Shown piece after piece: positions 26,635 through 35,050 of a stretch of DNA of 63,557 nt; the first letter of the stretch is position 1; every line of letters starts with the position of its first letter. The stretch spans positions 2,482,518 to 2,546,074 of the forward strand of contig NZ_JAELVF020000001.1 in assembly GCF_018101125.2 (NCBI RefSeq). Reading direction: 5' to 3'. The position numbers were made by a program, and so were the translations under genes. The notes beneath the pieces were generated by a model. That model was not told the origin of the DNA. It did no database searches and worked only from the letters and a program-made list of their open reading frames with translations. The DNA is from Streptomyces tardus (GTDB lineage Bacteria > Actinomycetota > Actinomycetes > Streptomycetales > Streptomycetaceae).

Positions 26635-28875
26635 ATGCCGTCCCGCACCACCCGCCGCCTCAGGTGGCTTCTCCCCTGCGTCCTGCTGGTCGTCTGGCTC
26701 GCGGTGGGCGGCGGGCTCGGCCCGTTCGCCGGGAAGCTCGGCGAGGTCTCCACCAACGACCAGTCGAACTTCCTGCCGCAGAGCGCCGAGTCCACCAGGG
26801 TCCTCCAGGAACAGCGCGAGCTGCGGCAACCGGGCAGTGACGACGCCGCACCGGCGATCGTGGTCTGGGTCGCGGACGACGACGGCGAGATCACCGACGC
26901 CCAACGCGCTGCCGCGGCAAGGGCGTTGAGCGGCCTCGGCGACGCGCGGTGGAGTGCCGGACCCGCCTCGCCGCCGGTGGTGTCCGAGGACGGCTCCGCC
27001 CTCCAGGCCGTGGTGCAGGTGCGCGCCGACCTCCCGGAGAGCGAGGAGGAGACGCAGCCGGAGCCGGTGGAGCTGATCGCGGAAGCGGCGCACAAGGTGC
27101 CCGGGACCGAGGTGTACGTGGCCGGCCCGGCCGCGACAGCCGCGGACCTCTCGGACGCCTTCGCCGGGATCGACGGACTGCTGCTGTCGGTCGCGCTCGG
27201 CGTGGTGCTGCTGATCCTGCTGCTCGTCTACCGCAGCGTGCTGCTCCCGTTCGTGGTGATCATGGGGTCGGTCTTCGCGCTGGCGCTGGCCTGTGCGGTG
27301 GTCTATCTGCTGGCCGACCGGGACGTGCTGCGGGTGGACGGCCAGGTGCAGGGCATCCTGTTCATCCTGGTCATCGGTGCGGCGACGGACTACGCGCTGC
27401 TGCTGACCGCCCGTTTCCGGGAGGAGTTGGCGGCGCCGGGGACGGACCGGTTCGGGGCGATGCGCGCGGCGCTGCGCCGCTCGGCGGGCGCGATCACCGC
27501 CTCGGCCGCGACCGTCGCGCTGGGCCTGCTGGCGCTGCTGCTCAGCGACCTCACCAACAACCGCGCGCTCGGGCCGGTCGGGGCGATCGGCATCGTCTGC
27601 TCGGTGCTGAGCGTGCTGACCTTCCTGCCCGCCGCGCTCGTACTGCTCGGCCGGGCCGCGTACTGGCCCGCCCGCCCCCGCCCCGCCGGGGAGCCGTACA
27701 CGTCCGCCGCTCCCGCCGCGGACGCGGGTGCGGGCTCAGACGCAGACGCGGACGCGGGTGTGGCGAGCGGTGGCGCCCATGCGGCGCGCGGTGGCAGCGG
27801 GCGGCTGTGGGGACGAGTGGCGGCGCTGGTCGACCGCTCGCCGCGCAGGGTGTGGGTGCTCTCGCTCGCCGGCCTGGTGGCCGCCGCCGCGTTCTCGCCC
27901 ATGCTCAACTCCCAGGGCGTACCGCTGAAGGAGCTCTTCGTCGGAGAGGCGAAGTCGGTCACCGCGCAGGAACGACTGAGCGAGCACTTCCCCGGCGGCG
28001 CCGGCAATCCGGCGGTGATCATCGCCGACGCCGACCACGCGGAGAACGCGGTACGGGCTGCCGACGGCGTCGAGGGCGTCGCCTCCGTACGCCCGGCGGG
28101 CGACCGCGGGCCGCAAGGTGCGGACCGGGTGCGGATCGACGCCACCCTCGCGGACGCCGCCGACAGCGACGCCGCCCGCGAGACCGTGCAACGGCTCCGC
28201 GACACCTTCGACGAGCAGGCCCCCGAGGCGAACGCCCTGGTCGGCGGGTACACCGCGCAGCAGTACGACACCCAGCAGACCGCCGCCGACGACCGCGCGC
28301 TGATCGCCCCGGTGGTGCTGCTGATCATCCTGCTCATCCTGATCGGGCTGCTCCGCTCGCTGCTGATGCCGCTGCTGCTGGTCGCCACGGTGGCGCTGAA
28401 CTTCCTCGCCACCATCGGTGTCGCCGCGCTGGTCTTCGACAACCTGCTGGGCTTCTCCGGGACCGACGCCTCGGTGCCGCTCTACGGGTTCGTCTTCCTG
28501 GTCGCGCTCGGCGTGGACTACAACATCTTCCTGATGACCCGCGTCCGGGAGGAGACGCTGCGCCACGGCACCCGGCTCGGCGTCCTGCGCGGGCTGACCG
28601 CGACCGGCGGCGTGATCACCTCCGCGGGTGTGGTGCTGGCGGCGACGTTCGCGGCGCTCGGGGTGATCCCGCTGGCGTTCCTGGTGCAGATCGCGTTCAT
28701 CGTCGCCTTCGGCGTGCTGCTGGACACCCTGGTCGTACGGTCGCTGCTGGTGCCCGCGCTGGTACGGGAGCTGGGCCCGCGCGCCTGGTGGCCCGGCCGC
28801 CCGGACCCGGACGTCCCGGCGGGCGACGCACCCGGCGCGCCCGGCGCGGAGGGCGGCGTCCGCACCGGGGCGTGA
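26635..28875 (+). CDS. MMPL/RND-family membrane exporter
   Basis: 746-aa MMPL transporter with the family layout: TM1 (about 10-27), a first extracellular domain, TM2-6, a cytoplasmic linker unusually rich in Ala/Asp/Gly (about 345-385), TM7, a second extracellular domain, and TM8-12. The proton-relay type motifs GAATDYALLLTARFREEL and its repeat GVDYNIFLMTRVREETL are both present. Members export lipids, lipopeptides or drugs. ATG 26635 has GGGGAG just upstream, and the protein begins with basic MPSRTTRRLRW before TM1. Control is probably by the divergent MarR protein. Confidence 0.9.
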   Translation: MPSRTTRRLRWLLPCVLLVVWLAVGGGLGPFAGKLGEVSTNDQSNFLPQSAESTRVLQEQRELRQPGSDDAAPAIVVWVADDDGEITDAQRAAAARALSGLGDARWSAGPASPPVVSEDGSALQAVVQVRADLPESEEETQPEPVELIAEAAHKVPGTEVYVAGPAATAADLSDAFAGIDGLLLSVALGVVLLILLLVYRSVLLPFVVIMGSVFALALACAVVYLLADRDVLRVDGQVQGILFILVIGAATDYALLLTARFREELAAPGTDRFGAMRAALRRSAGAITASAATVALGLLALLLSDLTNNRALGPVGAIGIVCSVLSVLTFLPAALVLLGRAAYWPARPRPAGEPYTSAAPAADAGAGSDADADAGVASGGAHAARGGSGRLWGRVAALVDRSPRRVWVLSLAGLVAAAAFSPMLNSQGVPLKELFVGEAKSVTAQERLSEHFPGGAGNPAVIIADADHAENAVRAADGVEGVASVRPAGDRGPQGADRVRIDATLADAADSDAARETVQRLRDTFDEQAPEANALVGGYTAQQYDTQQTAADDRALIAPVVLLIILLILIGLLRSLLMPLLLVATVALNFLATIGVAALVFDNLLGFSGTDASVPLYGFVFLVALGVDYNIFLMTRVREETLRHGTRLGVLRGLTATGGVITSAGVVLAATFAALGVIPLAFLVQIAFIVAFGVLLDTLVVRSLLVPALVRELGPRAWWPGRPDPDVPAGDAPGAPGAEGGVRTGA

Positions 28876-28884
28876 GGCGAACGC

Positions 28885-28915
28885 GGGGCGGCACCGGTGG
28901 GCCGGGCGCCGCCCC
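28885..28915 (+). terminator. Hairpin after the MMPL gene
   Basis: GGGGCGGC (28885-28892) pairs with GCCGCCCC (28908-28915) around a 15-nt loop, 10 bp after the stop. Confidence 0.45.
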
Positions 28916-29004
28916 GCCGCGCGCCTACGAACCGGGGTCGGGCCGCCCGGCGCCCGGCCTGCGCGGACCGGGCCGTCAGCCCGATCGCTGTGCGGCCCGG
29001 GCCG

Positions 29005-29877
29005 TCAGCTGATCTTGTCCTTGCAGGAGAAGCTCTCGATCTGGGACTCGGTCGGAATGTGGTTGCTCTCCCAGTCCCTCGGTTCCGCCCGCGCGACCGC
29101 CGGTAGTTCCTCCTTGAAGTCACGGGCCCAGTCGCCGGAAGTGACGTACTCCTTGAGCCTTTCCTTGATCTTCCTGCATTCGTCGCGGTAGCCCTTCGGC
29201 AGTCCGATGCCGTAGCGCTGCTCGTCGCGGATGGTCACATCGGGTACGACTTCCAGATCTTTGTACGCCTCGCTGAATCCGTAGAGGATCAACTGGTCGG
29301 TGGAGACGGCGCGGACCCGGCCCTCCTGCAATTCCGTGAGGCACTCCGTCGCCGTGCTTCCCGGAACTCTGACCATCTTCGTCTCCTCCTGGACGATCGC
29401 GGCGGTCGAAGTGCTGCCGCTCCAGGTGCAGACTTTCTCGCCCTTCAGATCGTCGAGGTTCTTGATCTCCGATTCGTCCTTGCGCACCAGAAATCCCTGG
29501 TACGTGTTCGCGTACGGGCCGACGAAGTCGTGGTCCGCGAGGCGCTCGTTGTTGATGGAGTACGTCGCGACGACGAGTCTGATGGAGCGCTCCCCCTTCA
29601 GCTCCTCCACCCGGTCCTCCGACTTGACCGGCTTGAAGTCGGGCTTTCGGCCCAGCGCTTCGGTGGCCATCCGGCTGATCCGGATGTCGAAGCCCTCGTA
29701 CGGCGCGTAGCCTCCCTTGCCGTAGCCCGTGCCCGGCTGGTCCGTCTTCACCCCGACGAAGACGCCGGCCTCCCTGGCCTCCTTGTTCCCGCCCCCGGGC
29801 GTCCCGCAGGCGGACACGGAGCCCAGGGCGAGCAGCAGGCAGCCCGCGAGGGGCAGCCGAGGTCTTCCGGGCCTCAC
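29005..29877 (-). CDS. Family 3 solute-binding lipoprotein
   Basis: 290-aa extracellular lipoprotein of the amino-acid-binding (SBP family 3) type. The signal peptide ends in lipobox VSAC (Cys24). The mature part shows the two-lobe fold: FVGVKTDQPG, YAPYEGFDIRISRMA, DRVEELKGERSIRLVVATYSI, DHDFVGPYANTYQGFLVRKD and LKGEKVCTWSGSTS. There is no permease or ATPase gene beside it, so it probably senses rather than imports. The GTG 29877 overlaps the previous stop as GTGA, so it is translationally coupled. Third gene of the operon 30916-29005. Confidence 0.85.
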   Translation of the reverse strand: MRPGRPRLPLAGCLLLALGSVSACGTPGGGNKEAREAGVFVGVKTDQPGTGYGKGGYAPYEGFDIRISRMATEALGRKPDFKPVKSEDRVEELKGERSIRLVVATYSINNERLADHDFVGPYANTYQGFLVRKDESEIKNLDDLKGEKVCTWSGSTSTAAIVQEETKMVRVPGSTATECLTELQEGRVRAVSTDQLILYGFSEAYKDLEVVPDVTIRDEQRYGIGLPKGYRDECRKIKERLKEYVTSGDWARDFKEELPAVARAEPRDWESNHIPTESQIESFSCKDKIS

Positions 29878-30578
29878 AGCAACCACCCGCTCCGGTCGTG
29901 CAGCACCGTCTCCGTGAATCCGAGTCTCAACTCGCAGCCCTTCTTCGCCTCGACCACCGCCCTCAGTCGGAACTCCTGGCCGGTGACCTCGCGCAGGTCG
30001 AAGACGCCGGCCTGCGCGTTCCCGAGGGTGAGCGACCGGCCCTTCTGTTCCGTGCCACCGACCATCAGCGCCACGTCGACCGTGGACTCCGTCGCGCACG
30101 TACCGGCGGGGTGGTGGTCGGTCAGTTCGGCGCGCAACCGCAGGTGAGACCGGGTCTCGGGTGCGATGACGGTCACCGTCGCGACGTCCCTGCCGGTCAG
30201 CGGGGGCTTGCCGTCGATCCGCACCGAGGCGTCCACGTCCCCGTGCGAGGACAGCTGCTGATAGCTCAGCGCCGACAGCGTCATGGCGGCGACCACACCG
30301 AGGGACTGTGCGCCGACCGACCTGAGGGTCTTGGTGCCGCGCCCCAGGAGCATCCACAGGCACATCGCGCTCAGCACCGCGCATCCGGCCAGGATGGCGA
30401 CGTACCAGGCGCGTTGGGAAGCCGAACCGCGTGGCAGCAGTACGACACCGAGGACCAGCCCCGCGAGCACGAGGAGCAGGGCCGCGCCCTGAATCCAGGG
30501 CTGGACCTGGTTGTAGTTGTTTGTCTGGCGGCCCGGCCCTGTGTTGGTCGCGCTGTAGTCCCCGAAGTTGTCGGGCAT
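29874..30578 (-). CDS. Three-pass membrane protein with N-terminal amyloid-like motif
   Basis: 234-aa protein. Residues 4-24 (NFGDYSATNTGPGRQTNNYN) match the C-terminal tail of the preceding gene product at [Y/F]GDxxAxNTGPGxQ. Hydrophobic helices follow at about 28-48, 57-77 and 88-103, which would put the N-terminal motif in the cytoplasm and the 130-residue C-terminal domain outside. That domain contains TGRDVATVTVIAPETRSHLRLRAEL and two Cys residues, possibly a beta sandwich. The stop of the upstream gene overlaps the ATG (TGATG). No named family is known to me. A transducer role is inferred from topology and the shared motif. Confidence 0.7.
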   Translation of the reverse strand: MPDNFGDYSATNTGPGRQTNNYNQVQPWIQGAALLLVLAGLVLGVVLLPRGSASQRAWYVAILAGCAVLSAMCLWMLLGRGTKTLRSVGAQSLGVVAAMTLSALSYQQLSSHGDVDASVRIDGKPPLTGRDVATVTVIAPETRSHLRLRAELTDHHPAGTCATESTVDVALMVGGTEQKGRSLTLGNAQAGVFDLREVTGQEFRLRAVVEAKKGCELRLGFTETVLHDRSGWLL

Positions 30579-30916
30579 CAGCTGAAGGTGACGTTCTGGG
30601 TGCCGGGGCCGGTGTTCACCGCGTTCTTGTCCCCGTAGTTGTTGACCTGGGTCTGTGCGCGCACCAGGTCCTGCCGGACGGCTGCCAGGTCTTCGGCGGA
30701 CAGGCCGCGCAGCAGCGGCTCCAGCACCCGCGCGTCGGGGGCGTCCGGCCGCTCGTCGTCCAGCAACTCGTCCAGCTCGGCCGGGGCGGTCCGGCCCCTG
30801 CGGGTGAGCACCGCGCGAATTCGACCGGATATCTCCGGCCAGGACATCTGGCCCACCACACCTGCGATCGCGTTCATCGCCGCGGTGGCACCTGCCACGA
30901 CAAGCTCTTCCGACAT
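30578..30916 (-). CDS. Small soluble protein with C-terminal amyloid-signalling-like motif
   Basis: 112-aa protein. The N-terminus (SEELVVAGATAAMNAIAGVV) is a hydrophobic helix typical of small Streptomyces proteins that end in amyloid-like tails. A charged middle (residues 40-88, DELLDDERPDAPDARVLEPLLRGLSAEDLAAVRQDL) follows, and then the tail YGDKNAVNTGPGTQNVTFS (94-112). Gly/Asn/Gln patterns of this sort mark bacterial amyloid signalling sequences (BASS/RHIM-like). The next protein carries the same motif at its N-terminus. ATG 30916 is chosen because GGGGGG lies 7 nt upstream; the TTG two codons earlier is less likely. First gene of the operon. Confidence 0.7.
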   Translation of the reverse strand: MSEELVVAGATAAMNAIAGVVGQMSWPEISGRIRAVLTRRGRTAPAELDELLDDERPDAPDARVLEPLLRGLSAEDLAAVRQDLVRAQTQVNNYGDKNAVNTGPGTQNVTFS

Positions 30917-31340
30917 CGTCAACCCCCCTGCCCCGTACGCCCGTTGATTCGATGGTACGACTCCTGTGCCAATCTCGTCCGGGGTTTATCGGAGATCACT
31001 CCACCGCCTTCGGAAACACGACAGGTCAAGGTTTCGGCGGAGCTTCGAAGGGTGGACACAGGTGGTGTCGAGACTTTCCCGAACCGTGGAATGTGTCCCG
31101 GGTCCGGGCCGGGCACGGAGGTGCCCGGTGATCGGCATTTCGCTCGGGCGGACGGTGCTGATCATGCCTTCCCGTCGATCGGTTCTCGGGCGATCATGCT
31201 TTCTGGCGATCATGCATTCCGGGTGGGGCGGGTTTTCTGGCGATCATGCTTTCCGGCAGGTGGGTCCGTTTTCCGGAAGCAGAACCGGTCGTCCGGTCCT
31301 TGTCCGCGACGTACCGGAATTCCCGCCGCCGGGTCTGCTT
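30917..31340. other. Intergenic/promoter region of the three-gene operon, 424 bp
   Basis: No gene seen. It lies between the 3' end of the RamB-type gene and the start of the leftward operon. It is less GC-rich than average and contains the four repeats at 31160-31254. A promoter for the operon should lie here but no clear -35/-10 pair was picked out. Confidence 0.45.
31160..31254. repeat. Four copies of GATCATGCNTT
   Basis: The core GATCATGC followed by C/T/A then TT starts at 31160, 31192, 31208 and 31242. Copies 2-4 extend to TCNGGCGATCATGC(T/A)TTC. Spacings are 32, 16 and 34 bp. The array sits 240-340 bp upstream of the leftward three-gene operon and just past the end of the RamB-type gene. 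Confidence 0.75.
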
Positions 31341-32750
31341 TCAGCGTGCCACCGGGTACGGGATGAAGGTGGTGCGGTGTTCGTCGATCTCCAGTCGGCG
31401 GCCGAGCGGTGGGACGGCTCGCTGGGGGCAGCCGAGGCGTTCGCAGACGGTGCAGCCCATGCCGATCGGCATGGCCGCGTCCCGATCCTCGAGGTCCAGG
31501 CCCTTGCTGTAGATCAGCCGATGGGCGTGGCGCAGTTCGCAGCCGAGGCCGATGGCGAAGGTCTTGCCCGGCTCGCCCCAGCCGCCGCGGTACCGGGTGA
31601 CGGTGCGGGCGGTCCACAAGTAGCGCTGTCCGTCCGGCATTTCGGCCACCTGGACGTTGACCCGGTCGGGCGCGGCGAACGCCTCGTAGACGTTCCACAG
31701 CGGGCAGGTGCCGCCGGTGCGCGAGAAGTGGAAGCCGGTGGCGCTCTGCCGCTTGGACATGTTGCCGGCGCGGTCGACGCGGATGAAGGAGAACGGGACA
31801 CCGCGGGCGCGCGGGCGCTGGAGGGTGCTGAGCCGGTGGCACACCGTCTCGTAGCCGATGGCGAAGTAGTCGCTCAACTGCTCGATGTCGTACCGCATTT
31901 CCTCCGCCGCCCGGTGGAACGCGCCGTAGGGCAGCACCACCGCCGCCGCGAAGTAGTTGGCGACTCCGATGCGGATGAGGGACCAGCCCGGGCTGCCCTC
32001 CTCGGCGTCCTCGGAGGCGTGGCGGCTGAACTCCTCGCCGAACTCCAGGAGTCCGAGCTGGGTGGCCATACGGAACTTCTGCTGGCCGGGCTTGAGCCTC
32101 GGCGAGAGGTGGAGTACGCGGCTCTCGGCGTCGTAGCGGTGCAGCTGCTCGTTCTCGTCGTGCAGCACGCGTACGCCGTGCCGGTCGGCGAGATGGGTGG
32201 AGAGCGCGTTGCGCACATCGCGGCGCCGTACGCCGACGCGGGTGGCCAACTCCTCGGCTGCGACGTCGAGTTCGTGCAGGTAGTTCTGCCGGCGGTAGAA
32301 GAACTCGCGCACCTCCTCGTGCGGGGTGCGGGCCGCGTCGACGCCGGCGAGGGTGCCGTCGCGGTCGTCGCCGGCGAGCCTGCCGACCTGCTCGGTCAGG
32401 GCCTGGTTGCGGCGGGTGAGGTCGAGCAGCACTTCGGCGGCGGCGGGCAGCCGGGAGGCGAGGTCGGCGAGGTCGGCGGGGGAGACCCTGCCGCCGGTGA
32501 CCTCGTCGGCGAGTGACTCGCGGAGGTCGGCGACCAGCCGCGTGGTGTCCCGTTCGGAGAAGAATCCAGGGTCGACACCGAATGCCTCTGTGAGCCTCAT
32601 CAGTACCGGAACAGTGAGCGGTCTGGTGTCGTGTTCCATCTGGTTCAGGTAGCTGGGAGAGATGCCCAGCGTCCTCGCCAGAGCAGCCTGGCTGAGTTTG
32701 CGCTCTTCGCGGAGCCGTCGCAGTCGAGCGCCCGCCCAGGTCTTCGCCAT
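31341..32750 (-). CDS. ramB: RamB-like short-chain acyl-responsive XRE regulator
   Basis: 469-aa regulator of the RamB/ScfR type. An N-terminal XRE HTH (about 8-62: [31 protein letters not shown]) is followed by a large effector region with an IrrE/ImmA-like segment ([11 protein letters not shown] and [20 protein letters not shown]) and a C-terminal DUF2083-type part with conserved Cys ([20 protein letters not shown]). In corynebacteria and mycobacteria RamB controls acetate and glyoxylate genes; here it is divergent from isocitrate lyase, which fits. ATG 32750 starts [13 protein letters not shown], directly before the HTH. Confidence 0.88.
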   Translation of the reverse strand: MAKTWAGARLRRLREERKLSQAALARTLGISPSYLNQMEHDTRPLTVPVLMRLTEAFGVDPGFFSERDTTRLVADLRESLADEVTGGRVSPADLADLASRLPAAAEVLLDLTRRNQALTEQVGRLAGDDRDGTLAGVDAARTPHEEVREFFYRRQNYLHELDVAAEELATRVGVRRRDVRNALSTHLADRHGVRVLHDENEQLHRYDAESRVLHLSPRLKPGQQKFRMATQLGLLEFGEEFSRHASEDAEEGSPGWSLIRIGVANYFAAAVVLPYGAFHRAAEEMRYDIEQLSDYFAIGYETVCHRLSTLQRPRARGVPFSFIRVDRAGNMSKRQSATGFHFSRTGGTCPLWNVYEAFAAPDRVNVQVAEMPDGQRYLWTARTVTRYRGGWGEPGKTFAIGLGCELRHAHRLIYSKGLDLEDRDAAMPIGMGCTVCERLGCPQRAVPPLGRRLEIDEHRTTFIPYPVAR

Positions 32751-32864
32751 CGGTCGCCCACCTCCCCTTCGTGGAGCTGCGCCGCAGCTCAGAGACTTGC
32801 TTTGATCGATCATCGGGCATCTGCAAGGAAGGTTCGAAACCCTCTCGATGCTGTGGCCAGCTTG

Positions 32865-32892
32865 TTTGCTCAATCTTCGCAGAGTTGGCAAA
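32865..32892. promoter_or_regulatory. Candidate RamB operator
   Basis: TTTGC (32865-32869) and GCAAA (32888-32892) form an inverted pair in the 464-bp ramB/aceA gap. They resemble the TTTGCAAA-like half-sites reported for RamB in related actinomycetes. Position between the divergent genes supports it; binding is inferred. Confidence 0.4.
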
Positions 32893-33081
32893 CGGCTCGG
32901 GATACTTCACAGAAATTTACCCCCTGGAAATCCTCGACAGGGGCTGGCACTCAGTGCCACATTCGTACTTGCGGCCGACCGGAGCACCACGCACCGGCCC
33001 GGCACTAGCGGGGACCGACCCCGCCCTGACGTCGGCAATCCCGGACCTCAGGGTCGGTGCTACTGCACCGGTTGATCGTGT

Positions 33082-33102
33082 ACCGGAAGTACGGCTTCCG
33101 GT
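33082..33102. promoter_or_regulatory. Inverted repeat in the aceA leader region
   Basis: ACCGGAAG (33082-33089) and CTTCCGGT (33095-33102) are perfect reverse complements with a 5-nt spacer, about 110 bp before the aceA start. It could be an operator or an RNA hairpin. Confidence 0.5.
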
Positions 33103-33111
33103 CGGTCGCGA

Positions 33112-33155
33112 AGCACCAGGAAGTACCAGCAGTACCAGGAAGTACCAGCAGCACA
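33112..33155. repeat. 18-bp tandem repeat before aceA
   Basis: AGGAAGTACCAGCAGTACC-type units repeat about two and a half times, 60-100 bp before the isocitrate lyase start, next to the inverted repeat. Confidence 0.7.
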
Positions 33156-33214
33156 GCAAGACGCTGGGGCCGTCCCCCCGCAGGGGCGGTTGCCGAACAA
33201 TCATGGGAGCGGGC

Positions 33215-34498
33215 ATGACTGCAGGACAGAGCGAAGCGGCCAAGGCGCTGGCAGAGCGCTGGGCGACCGAGGAGCGTTGGAACGGCATCGAGCGCAGCTA
33301 CAGCGCCGAAGAGGTCCTTCGGCTCTCCGGCAGCGTCCGCGAGGAGCACACCCTGGCCCGCCGCGGTGCCGAGCGTCTGTGGCGTCAGCTGCACGAGCGC
33401 GACTACGTCCACGCTCTGGGCGCCCTGACCGGTGGCCAGGCCGTGCAGCAGGTGCGGGCCGGCCTCCAGGCCATCTACCTCTCCGGCTGGCAGGTCGCCG
33501 CCGACGCCAACCAGGCCGGCGCCACCTACCCCGACCAGAGCCTCTACCCGGTGAACTCCGTTCCCCAGGTGGTCCGTCGGATCAACAACGCGCTGCTGCG
33601 CGCCGACCAGATCGCGGTCGCCGAGGGCGGCACGGACACCACCGACTGGCTCGCCCCGATCGTCGCCGACGCCGAGGCCGGCTTCGGTGGCCCGCTGAAC
33701 GCCTTCGAGCTCACCAAGGCCATGATCGCCTCCGGTGCGGCCGGCATCCACTACGAGGACCAGCTCGCCTCGGAGAAGAAGTGCGGCCACCTCGGTGGCA
33801 AGGTGCTCGTCCCGACCGGTCAGCACATCCGCACCCTGAACGCGGCCCGTCTGGCCGCCGACATCGCGGACGTCCCGACCCTGGTCATCGCCCGTACCGA
33901 CGCCCTGGCCGCGAACCTGCTGACCAGCGACGTGGACGAGCGCGACCAGGAGTTCGTGACCGGCGAGCGCACCGCCGAGGGCTTCTACCGCGTCCAGCCC
34001 GGCATGGGCCCGGTCATCGCCCGCGGTCTGGCCTACGCCCCGTACTCCGACCTCATCTGGGTCGAGACCGGTACGCCGGACCTGGAGCAGGCCCGTGAGT
34101 TCGCCGAGGCGATCCACGCCAAGTACCCGGGCAAGATGCTCGCGTACAACTGCTCGCCCTCCTTCAACTGGAAGGCGTCGCTGGACGACGACCAGATCGC
34201 CAAGTTCCAGCGCGAGCTGGGTGCGATGGGCTACCGCTTCCAGTTCATCACGCTGGCCGGTTTCCACTCGCTGAACTACGGCATGTTCGACCTGGCCCGC
34301 GGCTACGCCGACGAGGGCATGACTGCCTACGTCGACCTCCAGGAGCGCGAGTTCGCCGCGCAGAAGGACGGCTTCACCGCCGTCAAGCACCAGCGTGAGG
34401 TCGGCACCGGCTACTTCGACGGGATCAGCACCGCGCTGAACCCGCAGGGCGAGACCCTGGCCCTCAAGGGCTCCACCGAGGAAGAGCAGTTCCACTAA
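33215..34498 (+). CDS. aceA: Isocitrate lyase
   Basis: 427-aa isocitrate lyase, which splits isocitrate into glyoxylate and succinate, the first step of the glyoxylate shunt, used on acetate and fatty acids. The catalytic loop is [12 protein letters not shown], containing the essential Cys; other family stretches are [26 protein letters not shown] and [15 protein letters not shown] 33215 is preferred (GGGAG just upstream, start [16 protein letters not shown]); an ATG four codons earlier is possible. It is divergent from the RamB-type regulator, with malate synthase downstream after a terminator, so aceA and aceB are separate units. Confidence 0.97.
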   Translation: MTAGQSEAAKALAERWATEERWNGIERSYSAEEVLRLSGSVREEHTLARRGAERLWRQLHERDYVHALGALTGGQAVQQVRAGLQAIYLSGWQVAADANQAGATYPDQSLYPVNSVPQVVRRINNALLRADQIAVAEGGTDTTDWLAPIVADAEAGFGGPLNAFELTKAMIASGAAGIHYEDQLASEKKCGHLGGKVLVPTGQHIRTLNAARLAADIADVPTLVIARTDALAANLLTSDVDERDQEFVTGERTAEGFYRVQPGMGPVIARGLAYAPYSDLIWVETGTPDLEQAREFAEAIHAKYPGKMLAYNCSPSFNWKASLDDDQIAKFQRELGAMGYRFQFITLAGFHSLNYGMFDLARGYADEGMTAYVDLQEREFAAQKDGFTAVKHQREVGTGYFDGISTALNPQGETLALKGSTEEEQFH

Positions 34499-35050
34499 GC
34501 CTCACCGGCTGCTGCTCCGCCTCACCACAGGCGGCGGGGTGGGCCCGGCAGCGCGCGCTGTGTGGTGTGGCGCGCGCTCGGGGCCCCCTCGCGCTCCTCG
34601 GCTGACCCCCGGTTCCGTCCTTCCTCCGGGGGTCAGCCGACAACCCGGACAGGTGCCGCCGCGCCTTTCGCAATTCGCGCGCGTCCGCCGCGGCGGCACC
34701 GAAGTCGCCGGCAGGCCGCGGGAGTCGGCGCTCCCCGCGAGCGTCCACCCCCGCGGCCCGCCACGACACCGCACAGCACCACAGCAGGACCGCACCACCG
34801 CACCACCGCACGACCCCGCTCCCGACACCCCGGGAGAAACGGAACCCGCCGACTCAGGGCGAGTACCGACCCGTTCGGGCGGGTCTCCACCGTCACGGAG
34901 ACCCACCGAAGGCAGTCCCTCCCCGCAACCCCCGGAGGACTGGAAAGCCGCCAACGAAGAGGGCGAGCCATACGTTCCAGCCAGACCGGCGATCGCGGAC
35001 CACCACCCGGCGAGGGGGTGGCCCACGAGCAACCAAAGGAGTGACCACCC
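34499..35050. other. Intergenic region between aceA and aceB, 552 bp
   Basis: Holds the aceA terminator (34598-34640) and, near its right end, the aceB ribosome site AAAGGAG. The remaining open frames look like low-complexity noise. A promoter for aceB is expected but not clearly seen. Confidence 0.45.
34598..34640 (+). terminator. Terminator after aceA
   Basis: Perfect 15-bp stem, arms 34598-34612 and 34626-34640, with a 13-nt pyrimidine-rich loop, 100 bp past the aceA stop. Confidence 0.7.

Noticed and set aside
32825..32845. GGTTCGAAACC-like sequence as a tRNA T-arm
   Set aside because: No acceptor, D or anticodon stems could be assembled around it.
34499..35050. Plus-strand frames between aceA and aceB as a small gene
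   Set aside because: Composition is Pro/Arg/Ser-rich noise, the frames overlap the aceA terminator hairpin, and no ribosome site is present.
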